Assembly: GCA_037176845.1 (NCBI GenBank)
Contig: JAYKXP010000007.1
Location: 1,009,135 to 1,073,134, forward strand
Direction of reading: 5' to 3'
Length of the DNA stretch: 64,000 nt
DNA from: Paramarasmius palmivorus
Taxonomy: Eukaryota > Basidiomycota > Agaricomycetes > Agaricales > Marasmiaceae
Made by a program: the position numbers and the translations under genes. The notes beneath the pieces are model-generated. The model searched no databases and was not told the DNA's origin. It saw only the letters and a program-made list of their open reading frames with translations. How positions within the stretch are numbered: position 1 is the stretch's first letter; every line of letters starts with the position of its first letter. Positions 35,425 through 47,100 of this stretch are shown one piece after another.

Positions 35425-36779
35425 ATGCCTTCTCTACCACTTCCCTATGAAGTCGTCGAAAAAATCGTCAAAATCGTCGCTTGTGACCCATCTTACTATC
35501 TCACATTCCCCGCCCACCATTACCCTCGTACAAAAACCCTCAAATCCTGCGCACTCGTCTCGCGCTGCTGGCTTGCACCAGCAAGATACTATCTCTTCGC
35601 CGATGACAAACCCTCGTTCTTCTTTTACGCTCCCTTCATGGAACGACGCTTTAAAGAATTCAAATCGCTCTGTCTATCTCCCCACAGCACAATGCACCTG
35701 ACCAGAATAGATTCACTAATCGCCGAATCCAAAAGTGACACTCTCACAAGTACCGATGCTTTCTTTGAATGGTTCGCTGAAACATCTGCCGCCTCTTCAA
35801 TCACATCCATCACTTTCCGTACAAACCACACCTTTTCTATTTATCAATTCCCAGAGAACGCTTTGCCTGGTTTTCAAGCTTTTCACTCCCTCACCTTTCT
35901 ATCACTTTGCTATCAAATGTTTACTCGTCCGAGTCAGGTTGCAGTCCTACTCACCTCCTTACCTCGTCTCGAGACACTGTCATGCGAAAATGTCCGCGTA
36001 GAAGAAAAGTCGGACCCCTCAAAGCCGACTCCGGTCTATCTAGACACTCTCATAACAGACCACCCTTCGTTCTTCTCTGGTTTACACCCCCACATAACCT
36101 TTCCCAATCTCAAGAAACTGATCTATAGGGACATGGGCGTGTACCGCACTACCCCCAATGAAAGGCTACACCAGTTCACTTATATCGGACGTGCGCTCGA
36201 GTTGCTTGGATGTCGACTCGAGGTTTTGGATTTGGATTGTCGGGAGAGGCATCTTGGTGAAAAGTGCGTTAACGAACACAGTGAGTCGTTTTATCTTTCG
36301 CGTATTTGTTCAGATTCTAACTATCTGGGCAATCAGGATCAACGATCTCTCAAATATTCGACTTGTCCGTCAAAGCACCAATCCTCAAACAACTCATTCT
36401 AACACTGCAAACCGAGATGATCCTCCCAGCTCTTACGTTCCAAAACCCTCACCCGGTGCTTGAGAGTATCACTTTGAACACTCGACTCGACGTAATCGAG
36501 TTGAAACTGGGTGAATGTGATGGGATACTCCGCCGATCGACGCCTTTGTTGAGGGTGTTCAAGGTTGGGCTGCCTATGATGGAAGAGAGTCAGTTCGAGT
36601 TGGATCTGGATAGGCCGGGTTCTGGTGTATGCAAAGACATTAGGCGCGGGGAAAAAGAGGTGGAAAAGGTTAGGATGAAGATGCCTTGGTGTGCAGAGAG
36701 GGGGTGTATAAAGCCGAATTTGACTTTTGTAGGTATTCAGGCGCCGGATGCCAGAATATTAAACAATTTGTGTCGTTGA
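35425..36779 (+). CDS. F-box/LRR-type protein, 432 aa
   Basis: Exons 35425-36280 and 36337-36779 join in phase across a 56-bp intron (433 codons with stop). The N-terminus M-P-S-L-P-L-P-Y-E-V-V-E-K-I-V followed by C-A-L-V-S-R-C-W-L-A-P-A-R is the pattern of an F-box helix set in fungal F-box proteins. After it come leucine-rich, irregular repeat-like segments (S-L-P-R-L-E-T-L, F-P-N-L-K-K-L, L-E-V-L-D-L-D). Such proteins connect substrates to SCF ubiquitin ligases; the partner is unknown. The last dozen codons, including the TGA, lie in the left arm of a hairpin element (36747-36844), so the native C-terminus has probably been replaced. A degenerate paralogue lies at 1.4-2.4 kb. Confidence 0.7.
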
Positions 36780-36844
36780 CAGGAGCTTTGTTTAAACATT
36801 AAGCCCTGTGTCAACGACACAGATTGTTTAATTATTTGGCATCC
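36747..36844. mobile_element. Small hairpin (foldback) element at the 3' end of the F-box gene
   Basis: GGATGCCAGAATATTAAACA (36747 on) and its continuation to TGTCGTTGACA are nearly the reverse complement of 36809-36844 (TGTCAACGACACAGATTG ... GGCATCC). The arms are about 35 bp and the loop about 27 bp. The 8-mer CAGGCGCC precedes the left arm (36739-36746) and recurs 8 bp after the right arm (36853-36860), possibly a target duplication. It has no coding capacity of its own. Confidence 0.6.
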
Positions 36845-37054
36845 GACCTTAGCAGGCGCCTAGAAAGTGTAGAATGAAAGAAAAGTCTCGACTCTTGATA
36901 CACCGACCTCGTACAACAATACGGATATACTACTTATTTCAACGTCTCAAAGATTCCACATCAACATCATCAACATCGTCTTTCTGTGTACTGTTCCTCC
37001 TTTCTCCAACCTCCGCCTCCACCTCCACCTTTTCTCTCTTGGGTCTACACGTCA

Positions 37055-38940
37055 TCATGGCGTCAGCACCCACCAGAAAGACAAAAGACAAAGAAAAGAC
37101 ACGCACAACATATACCTCAAGTCAATCCACCTCAACCACACCGTCATCACAATCACCAAAATCCACAACCCAATACTCGTCTGCCAACCATACCTATAAT
37201 GCGGCGCCTCCTTCGCAGGCCAAATGAGAACTTGCGACCACGACGAGATGGCGTAGTATAACGCTATGGCGACACCAACGACCAACGCTCGTTGTTCTGG
37301 ATCTTGTGGGATTAGGTCGGATACCCAGGCGAATATTAGAGGGGCGGTTCCGAGGCAGAGGTATGAGATGAAGTATGACTTTATCATAATTAGCAATGTA
37401 CTCCGAAAGAAAAGAAAGAAAGAAAAAACAACTCACGAAATACTTCGCCCCAAGCGGAACATCCCAAACCGACATGACAATACACGGAATCAACCCAATC
37501 ACCGCCTGCGCTAGAATCAACAAATGTCTATTCCCCAACCAATCCGATAGGAAAGCCCATATCCAAACAAACGCCACCTGAATCGCCTGTCCACCTATGG
37601 GGATAGCGTTTATAGCGGACACGGACCAGACGTTGGTGCCGTCTGGGTTTTTGAGCGATTTGAGGAATAGGGAGAAGTAGGCGTAGCCCCAGGAGGCGAG
37701 GACGGTGGAGACGTAGAGGATGGTGATGAAGTAGACTATCCAGTTTTTGAAGGTGCGGCTAGAGGTGGTGGTGAGAATGTGAATGGATAGAGAAGGAAAA
37801 GGAAAAGAGGAGGCGTACACTGCGGAAGCCCAAGTAACTGGATGAGGTTCTGCTCGGTTGTGTCGTCTGAGACGTTCCATTGCTGCTTCGGCGTGAGCTA
37901 GAGAGAGAGAGGACTCAGCTTGATGAGCAAGATACAGTAGCATAACCGATATATGTACACTAACCTTTAGAAAACCAAAACGCCCAAGGATTCGGTTTAT
38001 TAGGATAATCCGGTAATAATACAAAGCCCAGCAAGGCAAACGTGACAGTCATGATTCCGTTAATGATGAACATCCATCTGCAAAAATAACCTCAGCTCGA
38101 CTCGAACAAGTAGTAAGGGCCACTCACCGCCAACCCTCAATTCCAGCTTTCCCATTCATAGTCGTATGCATCGCAGTCTGCAACGCATTCGCCATCATAC
38201 CCCCAATAGCCTGACAGGAATGATAAAACCCCATGCGTTTGGCAAGTTCCGTTGGGGTGTACCAGTGCATGAAAAGCGTCTAAACGTGCATGTGAGATTA
38301 AAGTTAGATACGCAGAAGGAAGGCGTACCATCATCCCCGGCCAAGCACTACTCTCACACAACCCAATAAACGTACGCAGAGCGTAGATCTGCGAAGCTTT
38401 GGTGGACATCGCCAGAAGGCCGGTGAGTATACCCCAAATGAGCTCGAGACCGGGAAGCCACCATGAGGGGCGTACGTGCGTCATGATGATTTGGGAAGGG
38501 ATGAGCATGACGGCGTAGCCGATGCTGAAGTAGGTTGAGAAGAAGTTGAGCTCTATACTCGTATATGTCAGCGGTGGGTGAACTTGAAGTATGTTAGCAC
38601 GCACCGTTTCCGTATAAACCGAGGTCTTCCTGTAAGTATCATCATCATCAGAGTCGAAATAGAACACGGCAATGCGGCGGCGTACTTTCATCCCAGAAAC
38701 ATACGCTTGGTTTATATTTTGCTTTATAATTAGTCTTCATTAGAACACGACTGACTCCAAACTACTAGGACGCAGGTAGCGCACCTGATCGAGATACTTG
38801 ATAATCTGGGAGATACACCCAAACGTCATCAGGAAACAATCCAGCCTGAGCACGAGAGAACGTTCAATTGGTGACCGAACGTGTTTCGTTGGTTCGGGTG
38901 CAACATCTGAATCGCTGTCGTTGGCTTTGTCGATGGCCAT
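37055..38940 (-). CDS. MFS permease, allantoate/nicotinate (Dal5/ACS) type, 476 aa
   Basis: Nine exons close in phase: 38940-38785, 38721-38686, 38629-38605, 38552-38329, 38279-38128, 38077-37965, 37897-37819, 37758-37437 and 37378-37055. The N-terminal cytosolic stretch is followed by S-G-M-K-E-D-L-G-L-Y-G-N-E-L-N, a hallmark of the anion:cation symporter group that includes Dal5 and Tna1. Further marks are G-L-C-E-S-S-A-W-P-G and M-G-F-Y-H-S-C-Q-A-I-G-G. About twelve hydrophobic segments are spread over the protein, as expected for a plasma-membrane transporter of organic anions or vitamins. The gene looks intact and is divergent from an FAD oxidoreductase, suggesting shared control. Two broken copies lie at 2.6-3.9 and 34.0-34.4 kb. 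Confidence 0.88.
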
Positions 38941-39585
38941 TCTCGAGCCTTCCTGGGTCCTGGGGTCAAGTCTGGATGCCTGGAACTTCCCCAGCTTTAA
39001 ATTTCAGGCGAATACCCGGAGCGGAACAAGATAAGAAGCTGGTATATCATCACGAGGTGCAGGGGAAATTGTTCTTGATTTTGAAGCGAGCATTGACAGT
39101 ATCTGCAAGTCCGTATATTCCGATGCGTATCATTCGCGAGACGGCCGAATGTTCCTCCAGGTCCTCACCAGAACCCATGACCTCTGAATGTTTCGCCTGT
39201 GGTTGAGCCATGTGTGCAGACCTACGAGCGCCTGCGATGGTGGTGGTCGAAAGGTAAGAGGGAAGCCAGGCGCGCGTCCAAGTTTCTTTCCATTCAACCA
39301 CCATGAGTTCATCCCGGCGAATCCTATCGCGATCGTAAGTTCTGCTATCTCTACGCTCTGGCTGATAAGTATGAACGAAATTACAGAAATTTATCGATAT
39401 CTCGAAAATGCCTGCCTCCAACCAATCGGCCCGATAACGCAGGACAGGCTTCACCGGTATTCAAGCTGGAATTCGAAAGGAACCGCACACGCCCCGCTCT
39501 TCCCGATTACACCGATGTCCTTCTCTTCTGACTCGGAACGCCGATTGAGACGAGTATATGTATCTGTGTCAATTGCAAGTTCAAC
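38941..39585. promoter_or_regulatory. Divergent promoter region, MFS permease / FAD oxidoreductase
   Basis: About 645 bp between two divergent start codons. A minus-strand frame (39050-39454) has no recognised domain and is probably chance or remnant. No specific binding site can be named from sequence alone. Confidence 0.35.
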
Positions 39586-41211
39586 ATGGCTTCTTCTGAC
39601 TTCCACACTCGCGCAACACCCCCAACACATCCTCTAGATGCAAACCTTCCAGCTCCTGGACTTCCCTTACCCAAACCTTGCCTTTCGATATGGCAGCGCA
39701 CGACGAGGAATAACCCATTGCTCAACCAAGGGTCTTCGTCGCCTTTACCATCCAAAGCCGATGTAGTGATCATTGGTTCTGGTCTATCCGGTACTCTGAC
39801 TGCATTTGAACTCTCGTCCCGGAAGAACGTGGTAATCCTCGAAGCCAGGGAAGCCTGCAGCGGAGCCACAGGACGCAACGCAGGACATTGCAGACCAGAC
39901 GCATTTCGTGGGTTTACGGCGTTCTCAAAGATCCATGGTCGGGAACAGGCTTTCAAGATTCTTCAACATGAAAAGTTGGTATTGCAACTCGTCAAGGGGT
40001 TCATTGATAAATATGGGATTGAGTGTGATTTTGATTTGTGTAAGACTTTTGATGTGGTTATGGGTGAGGAGTTTGGGGAGTACGTTAAGGCTAGTTGGGA
40101 GGAGTATGTGCATGCACATGGGAAGGATGGTGGCGTTGAAGGAGTTAGGGTGTTGAATGCTGAAGAAGCGAAGAAAGTGCGTAGACTTCAGGTTCACCTT
40201 CTACTACATAAGATATATCGTAACTTGTTTGTTCACAGGAAACTCGTGTACCAGCAGCACTTGGTGCATACGAATGGACAGCAGCCAATCTTCATCCGGC
40301 TAAACTCTGTTTATCCATTCTCCAAATGTGTTGCGACAGGGGTGTTCAACTGTATACACATACACCCGTTACCGGAGTTTCCCAAGCTGGTGATGGTGTT
40401 TCGTGGACAGTGGAAACCTCTGGGGGTGTAATCGAAGCGCCTATCGTGGTTCACGCTACCAATGCCTTTGCCGCTACGCTTTTACCTTTGCTCGCTGAAA
40501 AAGTGGTACCCACTCGTGCTCAGGTTCGTGTAACGGTGTTCACGAATCGCCCCGTTCTCATCTTTCTACCTTCTACAGGCACACAAAGTAATCCCAACAC
40601 CCTCATACACCGGCTCAAACATGCTAACACACACCTACTCGCTTCGGTTCGCACTACATCATTTTTACTCCCTTATTCAGCGAAAGAGCGACGGCACATT
40701 CGTTCTCGGCACATCTCGTGGTATTCCTGGTATGTCAGTGGAAACCAAGCAACAGATCGCTGGGGGTAAAGATGACCGTGTCTGGAATAAGGAGATACAG
40801 GATGACGCATTGAGCGTGTTTGGGGATGTGTTTTTGAAGAACGAGGATGAGCCTGTTGTTGGTGAAGGACATGAGTTTGGTTGGACTGGCGTCATTGGAA
40901 TGGTTCGTTGCGCTTATATTCTGCATCTTGACGTGCATATTGACTAAACTTTGGGCGTAGACGAACGATTCAGTTCCGTTTATCGGTGCTGTTCCTGGTA
41001 AGCCGGGACAGTGGGTTATCGCTGGATTCAATGGGCACGGTGAGTTCATAGAGCCTTTTACACCTTTTGCGGCCGCTAACATAGCCGGAAAGGCATGGCT
41101 CGGATATTTGGCTGCGCACCTGGCCTGGTTAAAATGATTTTGGGCGCAAAATGGGAAGAAACAGGTATGCCGGAGTGTTTCCAGATCACGGAGAGTAGAA
41201 TCCGAAGATAG
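39586..41211 (+). CDS. FAD-dependent oxidoreductase of the DAO family, 465 aa
   Basis: Five exons close in phase: 39586-40176, 40239-40523, 40579-40902, 40961-41039 and 41093-41211. The ADP-binding fold V-V-I-I-G-S-G-L-S-G-T (about residues 60-70, GxGxxG pattern) is followed by V-V-I-L-E-A-R at the end of the second strand, then S-G-A-T-G-R-N-A-G-H, typical of D-amino-acid-oxidase-like and glycine/sarcosine-oxidase-like proteins. Near the C-terminus are T-G-V-I-G-M, the V-P-F-I-G-A-V-P-G segment and G-F-N-G-H-G-M, the usual FAD/substrate loop of this fold. Likely a cytosolic or peroxisomal oxidase or dehydrogenase acting on a secondary amine or amino acid; substrate unknown. The divergent permease could import the substrate. 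Confidence 0.87.
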
Positions 41212-41367
41212 TCGAGTCCGTGTACTGCGTATTGCTGTATCTGTATATGATGTCGATGAACGTTCGACTTGAAACACTTTCATTACACCTCTGGTAGTGG
41301 AGAAAACAGCGACAGGCGGCGACACAGGAACCTCGGGTGTTGCAACCCTATACTTTTCTACTGCAAA

Positions 41368-41962
41368 TTACTCGGTTTTTTGCCTCCCAATGTCATTAGA
41401 GACAGGGTCAGGCCCGTATAAAACGCGATTTGCCAAGCCTATCGGGATGTCGTACAGCGCGGGCGTAGCATTCGCTTGAGCATGAGTCACAAATCCAGAA
41501 ATTTTGCCGTGCTCTGTGGGTATTGCATCGGGAAAATGTGCTCTGCTATCTGCAAACGAACTCAATAAAGGCGTACTTTGTATAAAGGCTTGCCCGGCGT
41601 ACCCGCAATGGCCGAAATATCATCGAAAGCCGGCGTCCCATATATCGTCAAAGACATGTAAATCCAATACGTGAGCAGGACGAGGAAGACGGAATATGCT
41701 GGGAGGAGAAGGGCCCATTCCCTGATATACGTTAGAAACCCCGGCCGACTTGCTGGAATAGTAAGACAACTTACCGATTGGGATACCAATCTACACCCAG
41801 CGCAACGATGTATTCGTCTGGCAATAGAGCCCAGAGCACATAAACCACGAAGAGGAAGGAGGTTGAGGTCCATGCAACAAAACCGTAAAATTCTGGTGCT
41901 CTACTGCGATTGGCTCTGGGGGAAGCGTGGTAAGGGGTTATCGTTGCCTGCGCACCCATCAC
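41368..41962 (-). CDS. PIGP: PIG-P, subunit of GPI N-acetylglucosaminyltransferase, 162 aa
   Basis: Exons 41962-41775, 41721-41603 and 41549-41368 close in phase (163 codons with stop). The protein has the PIG-P layout: E-F-Y-G-F-V-A-W-T-S-T leading into a first membrane helix, L-G-V-D-W-Y-P-N-R-E-W-A-L between the helices, a second helix ending Y-G-T-P, then D-D-I-S-A-I and a C-terminal Y-D-I-P-x-x-x-x-N-R-V-L-Y motif. PIG-P (Gpi19 in yeast) is a small ER membrane subunit of the complex that transfers GlcNAc to phosphatidylinositol, the first step of GPI anchor synthesis. Choosing the donor at 41602 rather than 41576 is what keeps the conserved C-terminal motif in frame. It is convergent with the FAD oxidoreductase, 156 bp apart. 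Confidence 0.88.
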
Positions 41963-42101
41963 TCATGTGTGGTGGTGGTGGTTGTTACAACAGCCGTCTC
42001 AAGCGCTTATTGATACAGGCTGAGTCTACAGCGGCTCTGATCGAGTGTAATCTGTCTTTAACCTTTTTTTGCAGCCAGTTGTAGGTAAAGTACACTGTTT
42101 A

Positions 42102-43535
42102 CTATTTACTACCCTGCGATTCTGAATGCTCATACTCGGGCGGAGGACGCATGTTCTGTACCATATCCTCATGCTGTGCCTTCAGAACCTGCACCTCCCT
42201 TCGCAGCTCAGTGATTTCTCGCTCCCTCCGACGCCGTTCTCGTCTCCGTTCCCGACGCGACTGTCCGTCACGTTCACCACGAGGCCGTCGCGTCCGGGGC
42301 CTCGCTGTCTGCTCTGGCGGAGGAGAGCTCAGAGTTACACCGTGATCTGACGGGATCGTCAGTTCCGTGTGAATAGATCGCAGTTGACTTGAACTAGGTT
42401 GGCTATGTATCGCTGATGATCCTGGACCTGAAGGCCTCGACGACGACGAATCAGTGTTACTCGCGACAGCAGTACTCCGCAGTTGGCTGTTTGAGGGTAT
42501 CCGGCGGTTAGGGCTCAACTGAGTCGAACTGCCGCGTGGAGTGGCTGACTGGTTGTAATAGGGCAGTTCGTTGAAATCGTTGTAACGTGGCATGGTGGGC
42601 CGAGGCGGATTGAGGATGAATGGATCTATCGTGAAGGACGTGGGCCGGCGGTTTTGATTCCGGCGATTTTGATTGTTTACGGGTCGTCGTTCGCGTTGGC
42701 GGCGTCTCCAGCGTAGGTGATACAAGACTGCGAAGAGAATAACAATAATGAAGAAGAGACCTCCAAAGACTCCCCCGAGAACGACGGGAAGATTAGACTT
42801 GCGTTCGTTGGATTCGGAGGACGATCTAGGAGTTAACGCTATTCGAGTGGTCGTTGGCTTGGAATCGTGACTTGGGCCTTCATAGCTATAGAGGGGCATG
42901 CTCAGCACCGAACTACACTCTTCGAGTCGACGGATGACGTCTACCTGTACGTGGCATAATCGAAAAATAGGGCGGAATATGTTTCTTCGGTTGGTATCCA
43001 CATTGTGAAGGAATGGCTTGTGTTTGCCAGCTCTTCTATTGAGAACACAGAAACGTTGTATTGAAATACGTCGTCTGTACCGAGAAGGTGGCCCGATGAG
43101 ATGTTCCTGCCGTCCAGAGTGAATTCCAAGGGTTGTTGAAAGCGGTTATTAGTGGTGAGGATTATACAATAAACATTTAATGTCGTGCCTAAGATTTCAG
43201 GTCAGTCAAATATGCTGTGTACCCCACGACTATGACGACGCACCAGTAAAAGAAAAATCGACTCGACGTGGAAGATCGACTTTACGACGAGTAGGTTCAT
43301 GCCAGGTATTTCGATATGCAACAGCTGCATTTGGACCCAACCCACACTCCCTACATTCAGCCCCTTGCATCCAACCATTTAATGGCGAATATCTTGGTTT
43401 GACCCCCGTTAATGAGTCTCCGAACTCATCATCAATGAGAACGGTTGTGAGGACGGCCGCCACGCGAGAAATTAAGCAAAATAGTACCAGTACCGACGGG
43501 AGATGAGGAGGATACCAGCTCCAGAGACAGAACAT
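42102..43535 (-). CDS. Single-pass membrane protein of an agaricomycete-wide family, 439 aa
   Basis: Exons 43535-43244, 43188-42945 and 42885-42102 close in phase (440 codons with stop). A signal-peptide-like N-terminus (hydrophobic, ending near residue 27) is followed by D-D-E-F-G-D-S-L-T-G and Y-S-P-x-x-x-W-x-Q-G, then W-H, F-S-F-T-G-T and F-D-Y-A-T-Y. This extracellular beta-rich module is very common in mushrooms. A membrane helix follows (L-P-V-V-L-G-G-V-F-G-G-L-F-F) with a basic stop-transfer R-W-R-R-R-Q-R. The cytosolic tail is long, Ser/Pro-rich and ends in a highly charged Arg/Glu coiled-coil-like stretch. The start ATG is chosen because it gives the signal peptide. The molecular role of the family is not known. 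Confidence 0.82.
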
Positions 43536-44188
43536 CACGGAGTGGTCTAAAGATGACCCTGGGATCCATCGAACAGATGTATCGCCCATATTTATACAAG
43601 CGGGAGAAGCACGGGAGCGTAATCCTCAGCAACGACGGCATGGGCTGTTCTGTTTCTGTCAACACAGTTTTCATCAGATAGAACCTCCAACTAATGATAT
43701 TTACCCACTTCGCAGGTCTTTTTGCTATGCAAAACCGGTATTATGTCTAGTAGCCCGGACTGCGCGTGATACTGAGTGAAGCGACGATGCTGTTGAAAAG
43801 AGAATTTGGAGAAAATGTCTCCAACGAGCGGATTCTTCTCTATAGAAGACTGGTTCCAAACTCGGAGTCCCGAATATTGCCATAACGTCAAGCAGATTGA
43901 TGACATTGATTCCCTATGTGCATCATTGCAGTGCAGATTCCATTGATGGCGGTCCTTGAAGATCATGCTCCAGTCCATCCATAAGTAGCCTAGAGATGAC
44001 CTGTCAGAGTGCAATTCCCGATGAGAAAGGCATACCAACAGGACCGTGAAATGGTGGTTGCAAGACAAGATATGCTTGCTGTGACCGTGACAGGCTTTTG
44101 TTTGTACACGGCAAGAATTCCAAACAACGCGGTCTCACGCCTCTGGGCCCGGGTGCAAGCGTGACACTGCTCCTTCATCTGGCCCACC
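43536..44188. promoter_or_regulatory. Divergent intergenic region upstream of MSH6
   Basis: About 650 bp between the membrane-protein start and the MSH6 start. A minus-strand frame at 43691-44068 has no recognised domain. This presumably contains both promoters; no specific element can be identified. Confidence 0.35.
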
Positions 44189-47100
44189 ATGGCGTCCAAG
44201 TCAAAGTCTTCAGAAAATCTGAAGCAAAAGAGTCTCATGTCTTTTTTTGGGAAACCAGCGAACGGTAACAGCTCAGCATCTACGCCGACTACAGCACGCA
44301 AGTCAACCTCAGGAAAGTCAGCCGAAAGTAGCAAAGACGCGTCAAAAACCCCAAAGTCTACACGTCCAGCAGAACCTCCCAGTACACCAGAACCGCGTGG
44401 ACGGAATAATCGTGCTTTAACCTCTTCAGTACCACCCAGCTCATCCTCACCTGGAAGTAGTGTCAAGGTACTTTGGACTCTTACATCCATATACCTCTTC
44501 TATTCATCGCTGTAATCATAGGACACGCCTCCCACAAGCGACGTTATTGACGTCGATATGTCCTCCCCAGAGGGAGAGAGAAGTTCTATTCGCGTAAGAA
44601 CGGTACGTGGTCGCGTCACTGAAGAAGTGCCAACACTCATAGATCATAGGGCCAAGGGAAGCGTAAAATCATTTTGGAGGATTCGGACGAAGATATTCAA
44701 GCGTCTGCGCGCTCCTCTGGAACGAGAGGGTCGTCGGCGCGTTTGGACTCCTCACCTGCGGCTCGTGTAGGTGAGTAAAGCAACCTGTTATCATTGGCTT
44801 TCGGAATCTTATAGTATGACGCCAGGACGTGCCACTAAGAAGGCCAGAATGTCCTTCGTACTTTCGGACGAAGAAGAGGAGGAGGACGAGACTTCGCAAT
44901 CCTTCAGTCAGAGCTTGTCAAGATTCAAAAAGTCTCCGATAAAAAGGGGTGCGTCACACATCAAATCATACAAAAATTGTTATTGACCAAGATACATCTC
45001 ATCAGGGCGAAAGTCCTCAAAAGCCTCCGACGACGACGATTTCATCGTTCCATCAGAGTCAGAAGACGACAACAAGTCTACCAGATCATCCTCTTCCCGA
45101 GCTTCCTCTTCCTCTCGACGCTCGGCGTTATCCGAAGATGACGAGGATGAGGACGACGAACCGATTCCGAAAAAGAGCAAAGCGAGAAGACCCGCAAAAG
45201 TAACACCATCTGCATCTGAGGATGCATCGTCCTTTTCCTTCTTAACACAAGCCGAACGGCGTGAACAAGACAAGAAAAATGAAAAGAAGTCTGCAGAGAA
45301 CCCTTACGCCTTCCTGCTTGACGTTAAGGACGTGAGTGGTATCATGTTCCTAGCCAAACTTTAACCATATTTCTCACCGGAGCTACAGAAAGATGGCCGA
45401 CGTCCAGGTGATCCCAAGTACGATCCACGTACTTTATTTGTTCCACCAAAGGCCTGGAAAGAGTTTACACCTTTTGAGAAACAGGTGCGTGCCTCATATT
45501 TGTTATTCCGCAAGTCTCATAAAGCTTTTTTAGTTCTGGGAAATCAAGCAAAACCACTATGACACCGTATGTCCCCTTTGATGCATTTCGTACAGATGGT
45601 TGTCTGACGTGACTTGTCCCGCAGATTCTGTTCTTCCAGAAAGGGTGAGGTGGCTCTCTTATGTAACGTTCTGGGTACTGAATATTACTTTTCTTGCAGG
45701 AAGTTCTTTGAGGTACGCACCTCCGCTCGTTCCAGACAAACCCCAGACTGAAAATATTCCAGCTTTACGAAGACGATGCTCGAGTTGGACACCGGGAATT
45801 TGACCTCAAGCTCACGGAACGAGTCAAAATGTGCATGGTCGGGGTGCCAGAAATGTCCTTCAATTTTTGGGCTGCGTGTGTACTCTCTTTGTCTATAGAT
45901 GAATTATTGCTGACACGAAATATGCAGCAAATTTCTCGGTAAAGGTGACTGACGACGGATCATCCCATCCGCCCAAAATCACTGAGTCTGTTCTCTAGGC
46001 TATAAAGTAGGACGGGTTGATCAAGCAGAAACGGCCCTAGGGGCTGAAATGCGCATGGCAACGGACAAGAAGAACGGAAAACCTCGAGGTGGAGAGAAGG
46101 AGAAGATCGTGAGACGGTGAGACCTGTCGCTAAACAACTCAGACATATCGTTGCTAAACATTGTCTGCAGTGAGCTTAACAAAGTCTATACGAACGGCAC
46201 TCTTGTCGACGGCGAAATGATAACCGATGATGAAGCTGGTCACTGCATATCCATCCGCGAAATTGAGTCAGAGGACGATGCATGCAACACCTTTGGCGTT
46301 TGTGTCCTGGACTGCTCGACCTCCCAATTCAACCTCAGTGTGTTCCGAGATGACATTTGTCGGACCAAGTTGGAAACATTGATGAGACAATTGAGGCCAA
46401 AGGAGATCCTCTTCACCAAGGTCAGTGACATAGGTTGACCAAGACGTATTGCTAATCATGCCGCTCAGGGAAATCTATCAGTGTCGACGACCCGCCTATT
46501 GAAATCGATTCTTCCTGCGGCCTGTATATGGACTGGGTTACGAGAAGTCGAGGGCTTGGACTATGACTCCACGCTGGAGGAATTAAAGAAACGGTACCCG
46601 GCAGAAGACGAGGCCATGGAAGAAGGGGAGCTACTTCCGAGTAGTGTGCCAGGACCTATCAGAGAGATGGCGGACTCGCAATGTGCCATGGAGGCTTTAG
46701 GCGCTATGATCTGGTAGGTCTGCCATCGCGCGTACTTCGTCCCCGGCTTGACTCTTTTTATAAGGTACCTTCAACAACTCAACATCGACAAGGATATTTT
46801 GACGATGAGGAACTTCAACATATACGATCCTATGAAGAAGGGAGAGGGACTGATATTAGACGGTCAAACACTAGCACATATTGAGGTTGGTTTGAAACAC
46901 TTCCTCGTCTTTTTCTAGCGTTCCTAACGCTATAACAGGTTCTGCTCAATAACGAGGGTACTGAAGAGGGGTCTCTATTGAAACTGCTCAGTCGATGCAT
47001 TACACCCTTTGGAAAGAGGCTGTTCCGAATCTGGCTGTGCATGCCTTTGCGAAACCCCGCAGATATCAATGCCAGGTGTGTGAGGTCCACCTCCGGTCAG

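Noticed and set aside
39050..39454. Minus-strand frame of 134 codons in the divergent promoter region
   Set aside because: No domain, no splice support, and it lies wholly between two well-supported divergent genes.
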